Shown in pieces: positions 28,783 through 36,430 of a stretch of DNA of 64,000 bases. Every line of letters begins with the position of its first letter. Positions within the stretch are counted from its first letter, which is position 1. Under the pieces are notes generated by a model that worked only from the letters and a program-made list of their open reading frames with translations, was not told the DNA's origin and did no database searches. Both the position numbers and the translations under genes were made by a program. Origin of the DNA: Planctomycetota bacterium (GTDB lineage Bacteria; Planctomycetota; UBA1135; JADKAF01); the NCBI GenBank assembly GCA_016793245.1, contig JAEUHW010000090.1:1-64000 (forward strand), given 5' to 3'.

Positions 28783-30357
28783 TCAGCCTCGACCGCGAGC
28801 GCTCTTCAATCCCGCCGCCTTCAGCTTCGACTCCAAGGTCGATGGCCGGAGCCCGAGCAGCTCGGCCGCACCTCCAGCTCCCGAGACGCGTCCCCCCGCG
28901 CGTGCGAGCGCCTCGGCGAGCACCTCGCGCTCGCGCTGCTGGAGCTCGCTCCAGGTGGGCAGCGCGGCGTCTTCGCCCTCGCTCGAAGGCGCGTGCGCGA
29001 TCGAGCGCGCGCGCGTCTCGCTCGTCGCGAGCTCCGGGAAGCGCAGCGCTCCTCCCTGCGCGAGGATCACCGCGCGCTCGACCACGTGCTGCAGCTCGCG
29101 CACGTTGCCCGGCCACGTGTAGCGCTGCAGCACGCGCGCTTCCGCTTGCGGCAGGCGCGGACTCGAAGCACCCAGCCGCTGCGCGGCGCGTTCCGCGAAG
29201 TGCAGCGCGAGTGCCGGGATGTCCTCCGTGCGCTCCCGGAGCGGCGGCACCTCGATCGGGAAGACGCTCAAGCGATAGTAGAGGTCCATACGAAAGCGGC
29301 CCGCGGCGCTCTCCGCCGCGAGATCGCGATTGGTCGCCGCGATCACGCGCACGTCGACGCGGCGCGTGCGATCTTCGCCCACGCGCTCGAAGGTCCCCTC
29401 CTGCAGCACGCGCAGCAGCTTCGCTTGCAGCGCGGGCGGGATCTCGCCGATCTCGTCGAGGAAGAGCGTTCCGCCGTCGGCGATCTCGAAGCGGCCCGCG
29501 CGGTCCTTCAGCGCGCCGGTGAACGCTCCGCGCGCGTGGCCGAAGAACTCGCTCTCGAAGAGCGACTCCGGCACGGCGGCGCAGTTCACCTTGACCAGCG
29601 GTCGGCGCGAGCGCGCGCTGCGCTCGTGGATCGCGCGCGCGATGAGCTCCTTCCCGACGCCGCTCTCGCCGAGCACGAGCACGTTCGCGTCGGTGCTGGC
29701 GACGCGCTCGACTTGCTGCATCGCGCGGCGCAGCGCAGGCGAGGTTCCCAGGATCTCGCCGTAGGGCTGCGCGACCTCTTCGCGCAGATAGTCGTTGTCG
29801 AGCTCCAAGCGCGCGCGGAGGCGCTCGATCTCCTCGAACGCGCGCGCGTTCACGATCGCGATCGCGGCGTGATCGGCGAAGGTGCGCAGCCAAGCGAAGT
29901 CGGCTTCACCGATGGGCAGGCGATCGAACATCGCGAGCACGCCGAGCACCTCGCCGCGCGCGACGAGCGGCTGCGCGGCGAACGAGACGATCTCCTCGGA
30001 GCGCACCCACTCGGGCCGCGCGACCCAGGTCGCGTCGACGCGCAGATCCTTCAGATGCACGCCGTTCCCGGTCGCGGCGACGAGGCCGATCTTGCGATCG
30101 CCGATCTCGAAGCGCGCGAAGCTGCCATCGAGGCGCCGCGCGCCGTCGGGATCGTGGCGCAAGCTGCCCGCGCTCGCGGCGAGACGCAGGAACGCCCGCT
30201 CCCGGCGATCGTCGGCCGCGCGCTCGACGAGCCAGAGGCGCGCGAGCGCGACGCTCGGACACTGGGCGATGCCCTCGACCAAATCGCGCAGGACCTCGGG
30301 CACGGCCCGCGAGGCGGCGACGGAGAGCATCGTGCGCTGCATCGACTCCAGGTTCAT
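28783..30357 (-). CDS. Sigma-54-dependent transcriptional activator with GAF sensor domain
   Basis: 524 residues from the ATG at 30355-30357. A GAF domain spans about residues 15-180. The AAA+ sigma-54 interaction domain follows (about 200-425) with Walker A GESGVGKE (230-237), the sigma-54-contact loop GAFTGA (277-282), Walker B FLDEIGE and RERTEDIPALALHF. A Fis-type helix-turn-helix ends the protein (LGLRPSTLESKLKAAGL). The order GAF-AAA-Fis is that of NorR-like regulators; the inducer is unknown. Palindromic TCGCGA sites lie just upstream. Its original divergent partner was probably the AhpD-like gene now at 33667, because the shared upstream region is duplicated there. Confidence 0.93.
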   Translation of the reverse strand: MNLESMQRTMLSVAASRAVPEVLRDLVEGIAQCPSVALARLWLVERAADDRRERAFLRLAASAGSLRHDPDGARRLDGSFARFEIGDRKIGLVAATGNGVHLKDLRVDATWVARPEWVRSEEIVSFAAQPLVARGEVLGVLAMFDRLPIGEADFAWLRTFADHAAIAIVNARAFEEIERLRARLELDNDYLREEVAQPYGEILGTSPALRRAMQQVERVASTDANVLVLGESGVGKELIARAIHERSARSRRPLVKVNCAAVPESLFESEFFGHARGAFTGALKDRAGRFEIADGGTLFLDEIGEIPPALQAKLLRVLQEGTFERVGEDRTRRVDVRVIAATNRDLAAESAAGRFRMDLYYRLSVFPIEVPPLRERTEDIPALALHFAERAAQRLGASSPRLPQAEARVLQRYTWPGNVRELQHVVERAVILAQGGALRFPELATSETRARSIAHAPSSEGEDAALPTWSELQQREREVLAEALARAGGRVSGAGGAAELLGLRPSTLESKLKAAGLKSARGRG

Positions 30358-30701
30358 GCCGGCAGTTTCGCGAGTTCTCGCGAATGCGCTCGCGAGAAAT
30401 CGTGAGTCGCGAGATCCCGCGATCGGTCCCGGCCTGAAGGCACAGATCTAACCATCGGCTCTCAAACGACTTCGAGGATCTCTGCACCGCGGTACGCCGC
30501 ATGCCTCCTAGGTCGCCGTGCCGCAGGCGTTCGCCCGCGGTGAACCGACACCATCCCAACGAGAGCCTCGAGATAAACCGCATCCCCCTGATCGACCTTA
30601 ACACCGCGACCGGCAAGGCCGCCGAGCTCACGGCCGGCGCGAAGAAGACGCTGCGCCTCGTCCCCCACAGGGTCCGCGCCTTCGCGCAGTCGCCCGCCGC
30701 C
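30271..30701. repeat. Duplicated segment, copy 1 (regulator 5' end, palindrome array, ahpD-like 5' stump)
   Basis: This stretch matches 33364-33796 in the same orientation with scattered substitutions and small indels. It holds the first ~29 codons of the sigma-54 regulator (minus strand, intact gene here), the TCGCGA array, and a stump of the AhpD-like gene whose start codon has become ATA. Similarity ends abruptly at both sides. Confidence 0.9.
30368..30412. promoter_or_regulatory. TCGCGA palindrome array, copy 1 (probable activator sites)
   Basis: TCGCGA occurs at 30368, 30378, 30390 and 30407, with a decayed unit (ATCGTGA) between the last two. It lies 11 bp upstream of the regulator start. 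Spacings of 10 and 12 bp put several units on one DNA face, as expected for dimers of an enhancer-binding protein. I could not find a convincing -24/-12 promoter. Confidence 0.5.
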
Positions 30702-31086
30702 ATGTCCGTCGCGTACCTCGTCGGCCTCGCCGCCAGCACGCTGCTGGCTCCGCCGGCGTTTGCTCAGGAACCGGAACCGCACGTTCACTACATCAACGGT
30801 CCGCGCAAGGACGCGCCCATCCCTCGGCCCGGCATGACGCTGACGAAGGGACCGTTCGCGCTCGTCGTGACCGTCCCGCAGAACGACTTCCTGAACCCCA
30901 AGGGGGTCGCGTGGGGCGTCGTCGGTGCTCCGGCCCATCGATATCTCCACAGCCCAGGTTCGAGACGGGAAGCTCGACTTCAACCTGAACACGACCATTC
31001 GCATCAGGTTCGATGCGGACTTCCCCGGGAACGTCGCGAAGGCGAACCAGAACTGGCCGGGGCTTAAGGAGAAGTTCGCCAAGTGA
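30573..31086 (+). pseudogene. AhpD-like stump fused in frame to a frameshifted secreted-protein gene
   Basis: From the ATA at 30573 the frame gives 43 residues matching the start of the intact AhpD-like protein (NRIPLID, TATGKAAEL, AQSPAA), then at 30702 switches to an unrelated sequence that looks like a complete signal peptide (MSVAYLVGLAASTLL, PAFAQEPEP). That protein reads to about LNPKG near 30905. A second frame then continues with RPIDIS, VRDGKLDFNLN and FDADFPGN to a stop at 31084-31086. The change of frame implies an indel. No family recognised for the secreted part. It may be expressed from the ATG at 30702 as a truncated product. Confidence 0.6.
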
Positions 31087-31220
31087 CCGTCGGCGTGTCC
31101 CGACCATGAGGCGCATCCGCGAGGGAGCGGACCTGATCGCGCCTCGCTGGTATAGCCGTCGCGGGCTCGCGAAGCGGGAAGGGCGATAACTTCGCCGCTA
31201 ACGCCGGCGCTGCACGCTGG

Positions 31221-31375
31221 ACGCGGGAACTCGCCATCGATTGGCTACAGAACGACCGGCGCCTATGCATCCGATGGCGAGAGTCGCCGCGCTTGCTGCA
31301 GAGATTCCTTCACTTCACCTGCTCCATGATCCTGCTGGAGCCCATCGCAGCGGAGATCTCCGAAGACGAGCGCGA
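31221..31375 (+). pseudogene. Remnant of an IS5-like DDE transposase C-terminus
   Basis: One frame reads ELAIDWLQNDRRLCIRW, then LLQRFLHFTCSMILL. This corresponds to the RW.VERT.AWLQN.RRL..RYE...  ...GF.HLACAMILL end of IS5/IS4-group DDE transposases, including the spacing. The rest of the element is absent and no inverted repeat was identified. Recognition is by eye and not verified by search. Confidence 0.55.
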
Positions 31376-31479
31376 GGAGAGCCGACGCATCCCGAGTCGA
31401 TGCGGAGGCGACTCGTCGCTCCTGCGCGAGGTGAAGATCGGGGAACGCCTTGCCGCCGACCACGATCGCGCTCCAGCAC

Positions 31480-31650
31480 GGGCTTTGTAGTGCGCGAGCT
31501 CTCGCGCCTTCCTACACTGCGGCAACCTGGCCCGCGGCTTCGCGCGGGTCGTCTGCACCTGCCGCCGTCGCTCGACGCTAGCTGCGTTCCGCTGCAAGGG
31601 TCGCGGCTTCTGTCCCGGTTGCGGCTCGCGACGCATGAGCGAAGCCGTGT
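31480..31650 (+). pseudogene. Remnant of an IS91-like transposase zinc-binding domain
   Basis: The frame from 31509 reads FLHCGNLARGFARVVC, then FRCKGRGFCPGCGSRRM. These are the cysteine-rich zinc-binding motifs that open IS91/IS1294-type (Y2, rolling-circle) transposases. The preceding segment FVVRELSRL appears in the next frame, so a frameshift separates the parts. No catalytic Y2 region follows; the frame runs into an unrelated membrane-protein ORF. A decayed fragment. Confidence 0.7.
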
Positions 31651-31697
31651 CGCCGCCGCTTCTCCCTGCAACGCGCTGCCGCGCGAACTCGCGGAAC

Positions 31698-32084
31698 ATG
31701 CACCCCGAAGCCCCTACGGCGCCTCAGCGCCTCGCCAACTACGCAGCGCTCGCGCTCCTCGCTCTCACCCTGACACGGACCGTGTGGCTCGCGCTCGCCG
31801 GGATCCAGCTCGGCTCCTGGGACGTGTGTATTACTCCCGCGCTCGCGGTGTGGGCGGCCTACGGCATCCCGCGAAAGCGCAAGGATGCATGGATCGCCGC
31901 GGGGCTCCTCGCGGTGTTCGCCGGTGTCTTCTGACTGCTCTCGGCTTGGGCGGCCTACCTGCGGGGTTCGACGCTCTTCGTGGGACTGGTCGCGATCGCG
32001 CTGGCGAATCTCGGCTGCTTCTTGGTGCTCTACGCCCTCCCCAAGGTGCGGCACATCTTCGAGCCGCCGCGCAGCGGAACTTAG
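31698..32084 (+). pseudogene. Small membrane protein ORF interrupted by an in-frame TGA
   Basis: From ATG 31698 the frame gives two to three hydrophobic helices (ALALLALTLTRTVWLALAG, LAVWAAYGI, AGLLAVFAGVF), stops at TGA 31932-31934, then continues in the same frame for 49 more codons with further helices (STLFVGLVAIALANLGCFLV) to TAG 32082-32084. The continuation keeps membrane-protein character, so the intact protein had about 128 residues. A TGG (Trp) to TGA change would explain it. No family recognised. Confidence 0.6.
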
Positions 32085-32187
32085 GCCGCTCGAGGCGGTC
32101 ATGCTCGGTCATCTCATCGCCGAGACGCGGAGCGTTCGTTCCCCTTGCGCCCTGTTGCAGAACGACCGCTGCGCCTTCGCGCAGGAG

Positions 32188-32208
32188 TCGCACACGTACC
32201 GCGTGCGA
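32188..32208. terminator. Hairpin after the hypothetical gene at 32232
   Basis: TCGCAC at 32188 pairs with GTGCGA at 32203-32208, 24 bp beyond the 3' end of the minus-strand gene. Weak terminator candidate without a U-tract. Confidence 0.3.
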
Positions 32209-32231
32209 TCCGCGATAGCGGAACCTCGTGC

Positions 32232-33194
32232 TCAGCCCGGCAGCTGCTCGAGCAACTCGGTGAACGAGTCCGAAGGCAGCAACTGCAGGCTCCGCCCCTC
32301 GAGGCGGCCACGAGCGGTCGCGAACGAGCCCGTCGGTGTGCGCCAGTACACGTGCGGCGACGTCGATCCCGGTCCGTTCTCGAACATGCGGATCGCCAGT
32401 GCGAGCAGTTGCTGCACGGCGACGAGCGCCCCGGACGCGCTGGTGACCGGCACCGCGATCAGCGTGTGGCGATTGGGTATGCAGAACAGCGTGCCGTGCG
32501 GACCGAGCACCTCCGGCCATGCGTCGAGCCGCAGCGCGTGCGACGCGACGAACACGTGGTCGGCGCTCAGCACCGTCGCGCGCACTCCTTGCTTGCGATC
32601 GAGCTCGAGTTCCTCGACCTCCACCGGGCACTCGGCGGCGACGTTTTGCAGGGCCCGCGCGAAGAGCTCGTCGCGGCGGCGCCCCCAGACCTTCGGCAGC
32701 TCCGAGCGGAGAGAGACGACCGTGCTCGGCAGGTCGACGACCAGCGTGCTGCGCGTGTCCTCGAGGTCCTCGCGCCAGGTGCCCCATTCGCCCGTCGGCA
32801 CGTCTACGGCCAACTGCAGGTCCGCCGGGTAGAGGCGTAAGCGGAGCTTCGGCGCCATCCACTCGAAGTCGTGCTCGTTGGCGTTCAACTCCTCCGACTC
32901 GCGCGCCGCGTTCGCCAGCTTGTCGAAGTGCGCGGCGATGACCAGCGCCCACTCGTCCTCGGGCATCTGTCGACAGGTCTGCGCCACGTTGTCGAGACCG
33001 CAGTCCTGTTCGCCGATGCGCACCGTGCCGTGGCCCCAGGTGACCATGGTCCCGCGCTGCGCGAAGTGCGCGCGTAAGAGCTCCTCGAATCGCCGTTCCT
33101 GGGCCGGCGTCAGGTAAGGCGCCCATCGCTCGCTGGCGCGGGACGGGGCGGTGGTGTCGGGAGCAGCCTTCTTCTTTCGGAACCAGCCGAACAT
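32232..33194 (-). CDS. Hypothetical cytoplasmic protein, DUF1444-like character
   Basis: 320 residues from the ATG at 33192-33194 (MFGWFRKKKAAP), which fits better than the upstream frame to 33266. A Lys-rich tip is followed by a soluble mixed alpha/beta protein with WGHGTVRIGEQDCGLDN, FDWMAPKL-like LRLYPADL, and a C-terminal GTLFCIPNRHTLIAVPV and GPGSTSPHVYWR. The latter part vaguely resembles DUF1444/YtpQ proteins; I do not claim membership. It is the only intact gene inside the duplicated, transposase-rich interval, so it may have arrived with that interval. Confidence 0.7.
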   Translation of the reverse strand: MFGWFRKKKAAPDTTAPSRASERWAPYLTPAQERRFEELLRAHFAQRGTMVTWGHGTVRIGEQDCGLDNVAQTCRQMPEDEWALVIAAHFDKLANAARESEELNANEHDFEWMAPKLRLRLYPADLQLAVDVPTGEWGTWREDLEDTRSTLVVDLPSTVVSLRSELPKVWGRRRDELFARALQNVAAECPVEVEELELDRKQGVRATVLSADHVFVASHALRLDAWPEVLGPHGTLFCIPNRHTLIAVPVTSASGALVAVQQLLALAIRMFENGPGSTSPHVYWRTPTGSFATARGRLEGRSLQLLPSDSFTELLEQLPG

Positions 33195-33363
33195 GGCGCG
33201 CAGGATCACACGGCTCGCGTGGGTCGGCAATCGGGTCGCAGGCTCCGGCGCCGTAGCGACGCGCACGCGGACGGACTCATCGACCGTGGCGCTGAACCGG
33301 GCCTGCGCCCACGAGATCTCGCGCTTCCGGGACGCCGATCCCGCTGGTCGAGCTCGAGGCGCT

Positions 33364-33450
33364 GCCCTCGACCAGATCGCGCAGGACCTCGGGCACGGCG
33401 CGCGAGGCGGCGACGGAGAGCATCGTGCGCTGCATCGACTCCAGGTTCAT
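33364..33450 (-). pseudogene. 5' fragment of the sigma-54 regulator gene
   Basis: Reading left from the ATG at 33448-33450 gives MNLESMQRTMLSVAASRAVP and continues to about residue 29, matching the start of the intact regulator at 30357. Similarity then stops. No further regulator sequence is present, so this is a leftover of the duplication or insertion event. Confidence 0.85.
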
Positions 33451-33460
33451 GCCGGCAGTC

Positions 33461-33515
33461 TCGCGAGTTCTCGCGAATCCGCTCGCGAGATCTCGCGAAT
33501 CGCGAGATCCCGCGA
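33461..33515. promoter_or_regulatory. TCGCGA palindrome array, copy 2, upstream of the AhpD-like cluster
   Basis: TCGCGA occurs at 33461, 33471, 33483, 33493 and 33500, followed by a near-match CCGCGA. Five units lie within 45 bp, about 150-200 bp upstream of the AhpD-like start, which is a normal distance for sigma-54 enhancer sites. This copy is better preserved than copy 1. Binding by the 28783 regulator is inference. Confidence 0.55.
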
Positions 33516-33666
33516 TCGGTCCCGACCTGGCCGGGAAGCTCTAACTATCGGCATCCAAACGACTTCGAGAATCTCCAGGCCGCGGTACGCCGCGTGCCCT
33601 AGGGGTCGCCGTGCCGCAGGCGCTCGCCCGCGGCGGAACGACACGACCCCAACCGGAGCCCTCGAG

Positions 33667-34257
33667 ATGAACCGCATCCCCCTGATCGACCCCGCCACCG
33701 CGACCGGCAAGGCCGCCGAGCTCATGGCCGGTGTGAAGAAGAAGCTGGGCCTCGTCCCCAACATGGTCCGCGCCCTCGCGCAGTCCCCCGCCGCCCTGCA
33801 GGTCTACGTCGACGCGAGCGGCGCGCTCGCCGGCGCCTCGCTCTCGGCGCGTCTCCGCGAGCAGATCGCGCTCACCGTCGCCGAGATCAACTCCTGCGGC
33901 TACTGCCTCTCCGCCCACACGCTGGTCGGCGGCAAGCTCGGCCTGAGCGGCGAGCAGATCCTCGCCGCGCGGCGCGCCGAAGCCGCGAACGCGCACGAGA
34001 ACGCCGTGCTGCAGCTCTCTCGCGAGATCGTGCTGCGCCGTGGCGAAGTACGCGACGCCGATCTCCGAACGGCGCGCGAAGCTGGCGTCACCGACGCCGA
34101 GATCGCCGAGATCGTCGCCGTCGTCGCGCTCAACGTGTTCACCAACTACTTCAACCACGTGGCCGCGACGCAGATCGACTTCCCCGAAGTGAAGCCCGGC
34201 ATCGCCCCGGCGACGGCGGAGATCGGCTCGAGCTGCAGCACCGGCGCCTGTCACTGA
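33667..34257 (+). CDS. AhpD-like carboxymuconolactone decarboxylase family protein
   Basis: 196 residues from ATG 33667, preceded by GGAG. The AhpD/CMD active-site motif is ENSCGYC-type: EINSCGYCLSAHT with Cys77, Cys80 and His84, the redox and proton-relay residues of alkylhydroperoxidase-like proteins. It lacks a signal peptide, so it is a cytoplasmic all-helical oligomer, likely reducing peroxides or quenching reactive electrophiles. First gene of a cluster with an alpha/beta hydrolase, DsrE, PNPOx-like and DUF1348 genes. Likely controlled through the TCGCGA array upstream. The short Cys-rich tail (SSCSTGACH) is notable. Confidence 0.9.
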   Translation: MNRIPLIDPATATGKAAELMAGVKKKLGLVPNMVRALAQSPAALQVYVDASGALAGASLSARLREQIALTVAEINSCGYCLSAHTLVGGKLGLSGEQILAARRAEAANAHENAVLQLSREIVLRRGEVRDADLRTAREAGVTDAEIAEIVAVVALNVFTNYFNHVAATQIDFPEVKPGIAPATAEIGSSCSTGACH

Positions 34258-34277
34258 GCCTTCGTTCTCAACCACTC

Positions 34278-34320
34278 GGCCAGCCTCGGCCGGCTGGCCA
34301 TGCCCACGGCACGAGTGCCG
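34278..34320. terminator. Double hairpin after the AhpD-like gene
   Basis: GGCCAGC/GCTGGCC (34278-34299) followed by a perfect CGGCAC-GA-GTGCCG (34307-34320), in the 157-bp gap before the hydrolase gene. It may terminate or attenuate read-through; no U-tract. Confidence 0.4.
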
Positions 34321-34414
34321 GGGCCGTTGCGCCAGACGGTGAGGCGGCCTCAGGTCCGCCCCGCCTGCCCAGGCTCAGACATCCAAGCTCAACCACCCGC
34401 TAAGAGATTCTCCG

Positions 34415-35350
34415 ATGATCCGCATCGCACTTCTTTTGCTTACCTCGGCCCTGACACTCCAAGCGATCGGGGCGGCCGAGACGCCGAAGACGCACCACAA
34501 GACCGTGAAGGTCGGGGACCTCGACATCTTCTACCGCGAGGCCGGGGCGAAGAAGGCACCCGTCGTGCTGCTGCTGCACGGCTTCCCGACCAGCTCGCAG
34601 ATGTTCCGCAATCTGATCCCGCAGCTCGCGGACGCGTACCGCGTGATCGCTCCCGACTACCCCGGCTTCGGGCATAGCTCGATGCCGGCGCGGGACAAGT
34701 TCGCGTACACCTTCGACAACCTGGCCGAGGTCGTCGAGCAGTTCACCGAGAAGCTCGAGCTGAAGACCTACGCTCTCTACGTGCAGGACTACGGTGCCCC
34801 CATCGGCTACCGCCTCGCTGCGAAGCACCCCGAGCGGATCACGGCCATCGTGGTGCAGAACGGCAACGCGTACGACGAAGGCCTGGACAACGACTTCTGG
34901 AAGCCGATCAAGGCGTACTGGAACGAGCCCGCGAGCAAGGAGAAGCGGGAAGCTCTCCGCGGCTTCACGCAGCTCGGAGCGACCAAGTGGCAGTACACGC
35001 ACGGGGTCGCGAATCCGGAGCTGATCTCCCCCGACGCGTGGACGACGGACCAGTACCTCCTCGATCGCGAAGGCAACGCGGACATCCAGCTCGATCTCTT
35101 CCTCAGCTACGGCAGCAACCCGCCGCTCTACCCGCAGTGGCAGGAGTACTTCCGGAAGTACCAGCCCCCGATGCTCATCGCTTGGGGCAAGCACGACCAG
35201 ATCTTCCCCGCCGCCGGCGCCGTGCCGTACCAGAAGGACCTGAAGACGCTCGAGTTCCAGCTGCTCGACGCCGCGCACTTCGCCCTGGAAACGAACGGCG
35301 ACGAGATCGCGAGGCTGATGCGCGCGTTCCTCGCGAAGCACGCGAAGTAG
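34415..35350 (+). CDS. Exported alpha/beta hydrolase (epoxide hydrolase / haloalkane dehalogenase-like fold)
   Basis: 311 residues with a signal peptide ([17 protein letters not shown]). Oxyanion-hole motif LLLHGFPTS, nucleophile Asp125 in [10 protein letters not shown], and catalytic His288 in DAAHFALE indicate an Asp-nucleophile hydrolase. Haloalkane dehalogenases have Trp after the nucleophile; this protein has Tyr, so an epoxide hydrolase or related hydrolase fits better. Export is unusual for this group. Follows the AhpD-like gene and precedes dsrE-like, consistent with detoxification of reactive compounds. Confidence 0.87.
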   Translation: MIRIALLLLTSALTLQAIGAAETPKTHHKTVKVGDLDIFYREAGAKKAPVVLLLHGFPTSSQMFRNLIPQLADAYRVIAPDYPGFGHSSMPARDKFAYTFDNLAEVVEQFTEKLELKTYALYVQDYGAPIGYRLAAKHPERITAIVVQNGNAYDEGLDNDFWKPIKAYWNEPASKEKREALRGFTQLGATKWQYTHGVANPELISPDAWTTDQYLLDREGNADIQLDLFLSYGSNPPLYPQWQEYFRKYQPPMLIAWGKHDQIFPAAGAVPYQKDLKTLEFQLLDAAHFALETNGDEIARLMRAFLAKHAK

Positions 35351-35418
35351 CGGCTCCTGCCTCCAACTCAGCAACGCAGATTCACCACTCCCTCCCGAGA
35401 ACCAAGGAACCCCAAGTC

Positions 35419-35793
35419 ATGAAACTCGCCCTCTTCGTCCTCTCCGATCCCGCCGCCGGTGGCGCCGAAGCCGTCGGCCGACTCTTCAACGCGCTCGCCC
35501 TGGCGAGCGAAGCCAAGCGCTCCGGCGACGAGGTCGCGCTCGTCTTCGCCGGCGCGGGAACGCGTTGGCCGAAGGAGCTCACGAAGCTCGGCCACCCGGC
35601 GAAGGCGCTCTACGAATCCGTGCGCGAGGTCGTCGCGGGCGCCTCGTGCGGCTGCTCGGATGTCTTCGAAGCCCGCGCCGACGTCGAAGCGTGCGGCCTC
35701 CCGCTCCTCACCGATCACGCGCTGCAAGGGACCTCGGGCATGGCGAGCCCGCGGAGCTACCTGCAGCAAGGCTTCACGACGCTCGTCTTCTGA
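35419..35793 (+). CDS. DsrE-family protein
   Basis: 124 residues. Start MKLALFVLSDP and the Rossmann-like alternation are typical of the DsrE/DsrF/YchN fold. Cysteines in ASCGCSDVF and ACGLP could carry persulfide or act in redox chemistry. Cytoplasmic, small. Its stop codon lies in the loop of a 12-bp perfect hairpin. DsrE-like genes near AhpD and PNPOx-like genes recur in oxidative or electrophile stress clusters. Exact activity unknown. Confidence 0.85.
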   Translation: MKLALFVLSDPAAGGAEAVGRLFNALALASEAKRSGDEVALVFAGAGTRWPKELTKLGHPAKALYESVREVVAGASCGCSDVFEARADVEACGLPLLTDHALQGTSGMASPRSYLQQGFTTLVF

Positions 35794-35805
35794 GACGAGC
35801 GTCGT
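35776..35805. promoter_or_regulatory. Perfect 12-bp hairpin over the dsrE-like stop codon
   Basis: ACGACGCTCGTC pairs exactly with GACGAGCGTCGT; the loop TTCTGA contains the stop codon (35791-35793). It ends 20 bp before the next start. It could stabilise the upstream mRNA, partly terminate transcription or regulate the downstream start. Confidence 0.6.
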
Positions 35806-35824
35806 GCTCCGAGGAGCATCGACC

Positions 35825-36430
35825 ATGGCCACGAACTTCCGCTCCATCGCCTTCGGTCCAGCCGTCCTCGCCGCGCAGCAAGCGGCGTACGGCCGGACGG
35901 AAGCGCCGCCTCCGATCGGCGAGCCCGATCTCCTGGGCGAGGACGAGAAGCGCTTCCTCGAGAGCCGCGACTCGTTCTACCTGGCCAGCGTCAACGCCGA
36001 CGGCTGGCCGTACGTGCAGCACCGCGGTGGCGCCCCCGGCTTCCTGCGCGTGCTCGATGCGGAGCGCTTCGCGTTCCCCGACTACCGCGGCAATCGCCAG
36101 CTGATCAGCGTCGGCAACACCAGCGAGAACGCGAGAGTCGCGCTGATCCTGATGGACTATCCGAGCCGCACGCGGCTCAAGATCCTCGGCGAGGCGCGCA
36201 CGCTCACCGGCGCCGCGGCGGAGCCCTTGCTCGCGCTCTGGCCGGAGCAGAAGAGCATCGAGCGCGTCTTCGAAGTGCGGGTCCACGGCTTCGATTGGAA
36301 CTGCCCGAAGTACATCACGCCGCGCTTCACCGAGGCGGAAGTCGAAGACTACGTCGCTCCGCTGCGAACGCGCGTGCAGGAGCTCGAGCGCGAGCTCGCG
36401 CGCCTGCGGAAGGAGAAGAGCGAATCATGA
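35825..36430 (+). CDS. Pyridoxamine 5'-phosphate oxidase family (FMN-binding split barrel) protein
   Basis: 201 residues. The split-barrel core is clear: [57 protein letters not shown]. The N-terminal [18 protein letters not shown] belongs to a subgroup found with stress genes. The C-terminus ends in a short coiled coil ([15 protein letters not shown]). Likely an FMN- or F420-using reductase; true PdxH activity is unlikely. The stop overlaps the next start (ATGA), so the two are translated together. Confidence 0.88.
   Translation: MATNFRSIAFGPAVLAAQQAAYGRTEAPPPIGEPDLLGEDEKRFLESRDSFYLASVNADGWPYVQHRGGAPGFLRVLDAERFAFPDYRGNRQLISVGNTSENARVALILMDYPSRTRLKILGEARTLTGAAAEPLLALWPEQKSIERVFEVRVHGFDWNCPKYITPRFTEAEVEDYVAPLRTRVQELERELARLRKEKSES

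Larger units (their letters stand above)
33364..33796. repeat. Duplicated segment, copy 2
   Basis: Direct repeat of 30271-30701, offset by 3093 bp. Here the AhpD-like gene is intact and the regulator is the truncated partner, the reverse of copy 1. The boundaries fall inside coding sequence on both sides. Confidence 0.9.

Noticed and set aside
30410..30480. Sigma-54 -24/-12 promoter upstream of either regulated gene
   Set aside because: TGGC-like strings exist (for example near 33527) but the GC at -12 is not at the right distance.
31932..31934. Selenocysteine codon
   Set aside because: No reason for Sec in a small membrane protein, no selenoprotein gene in the window, and the setting is a pseudogene cluster.
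34415..35350. Haloalkane dehalogenase
   Set aside because: The residue after the Asp nucleophile is Tyr, not the halide-binding Trp; general epoxide-hydrolase-like naming is safer.
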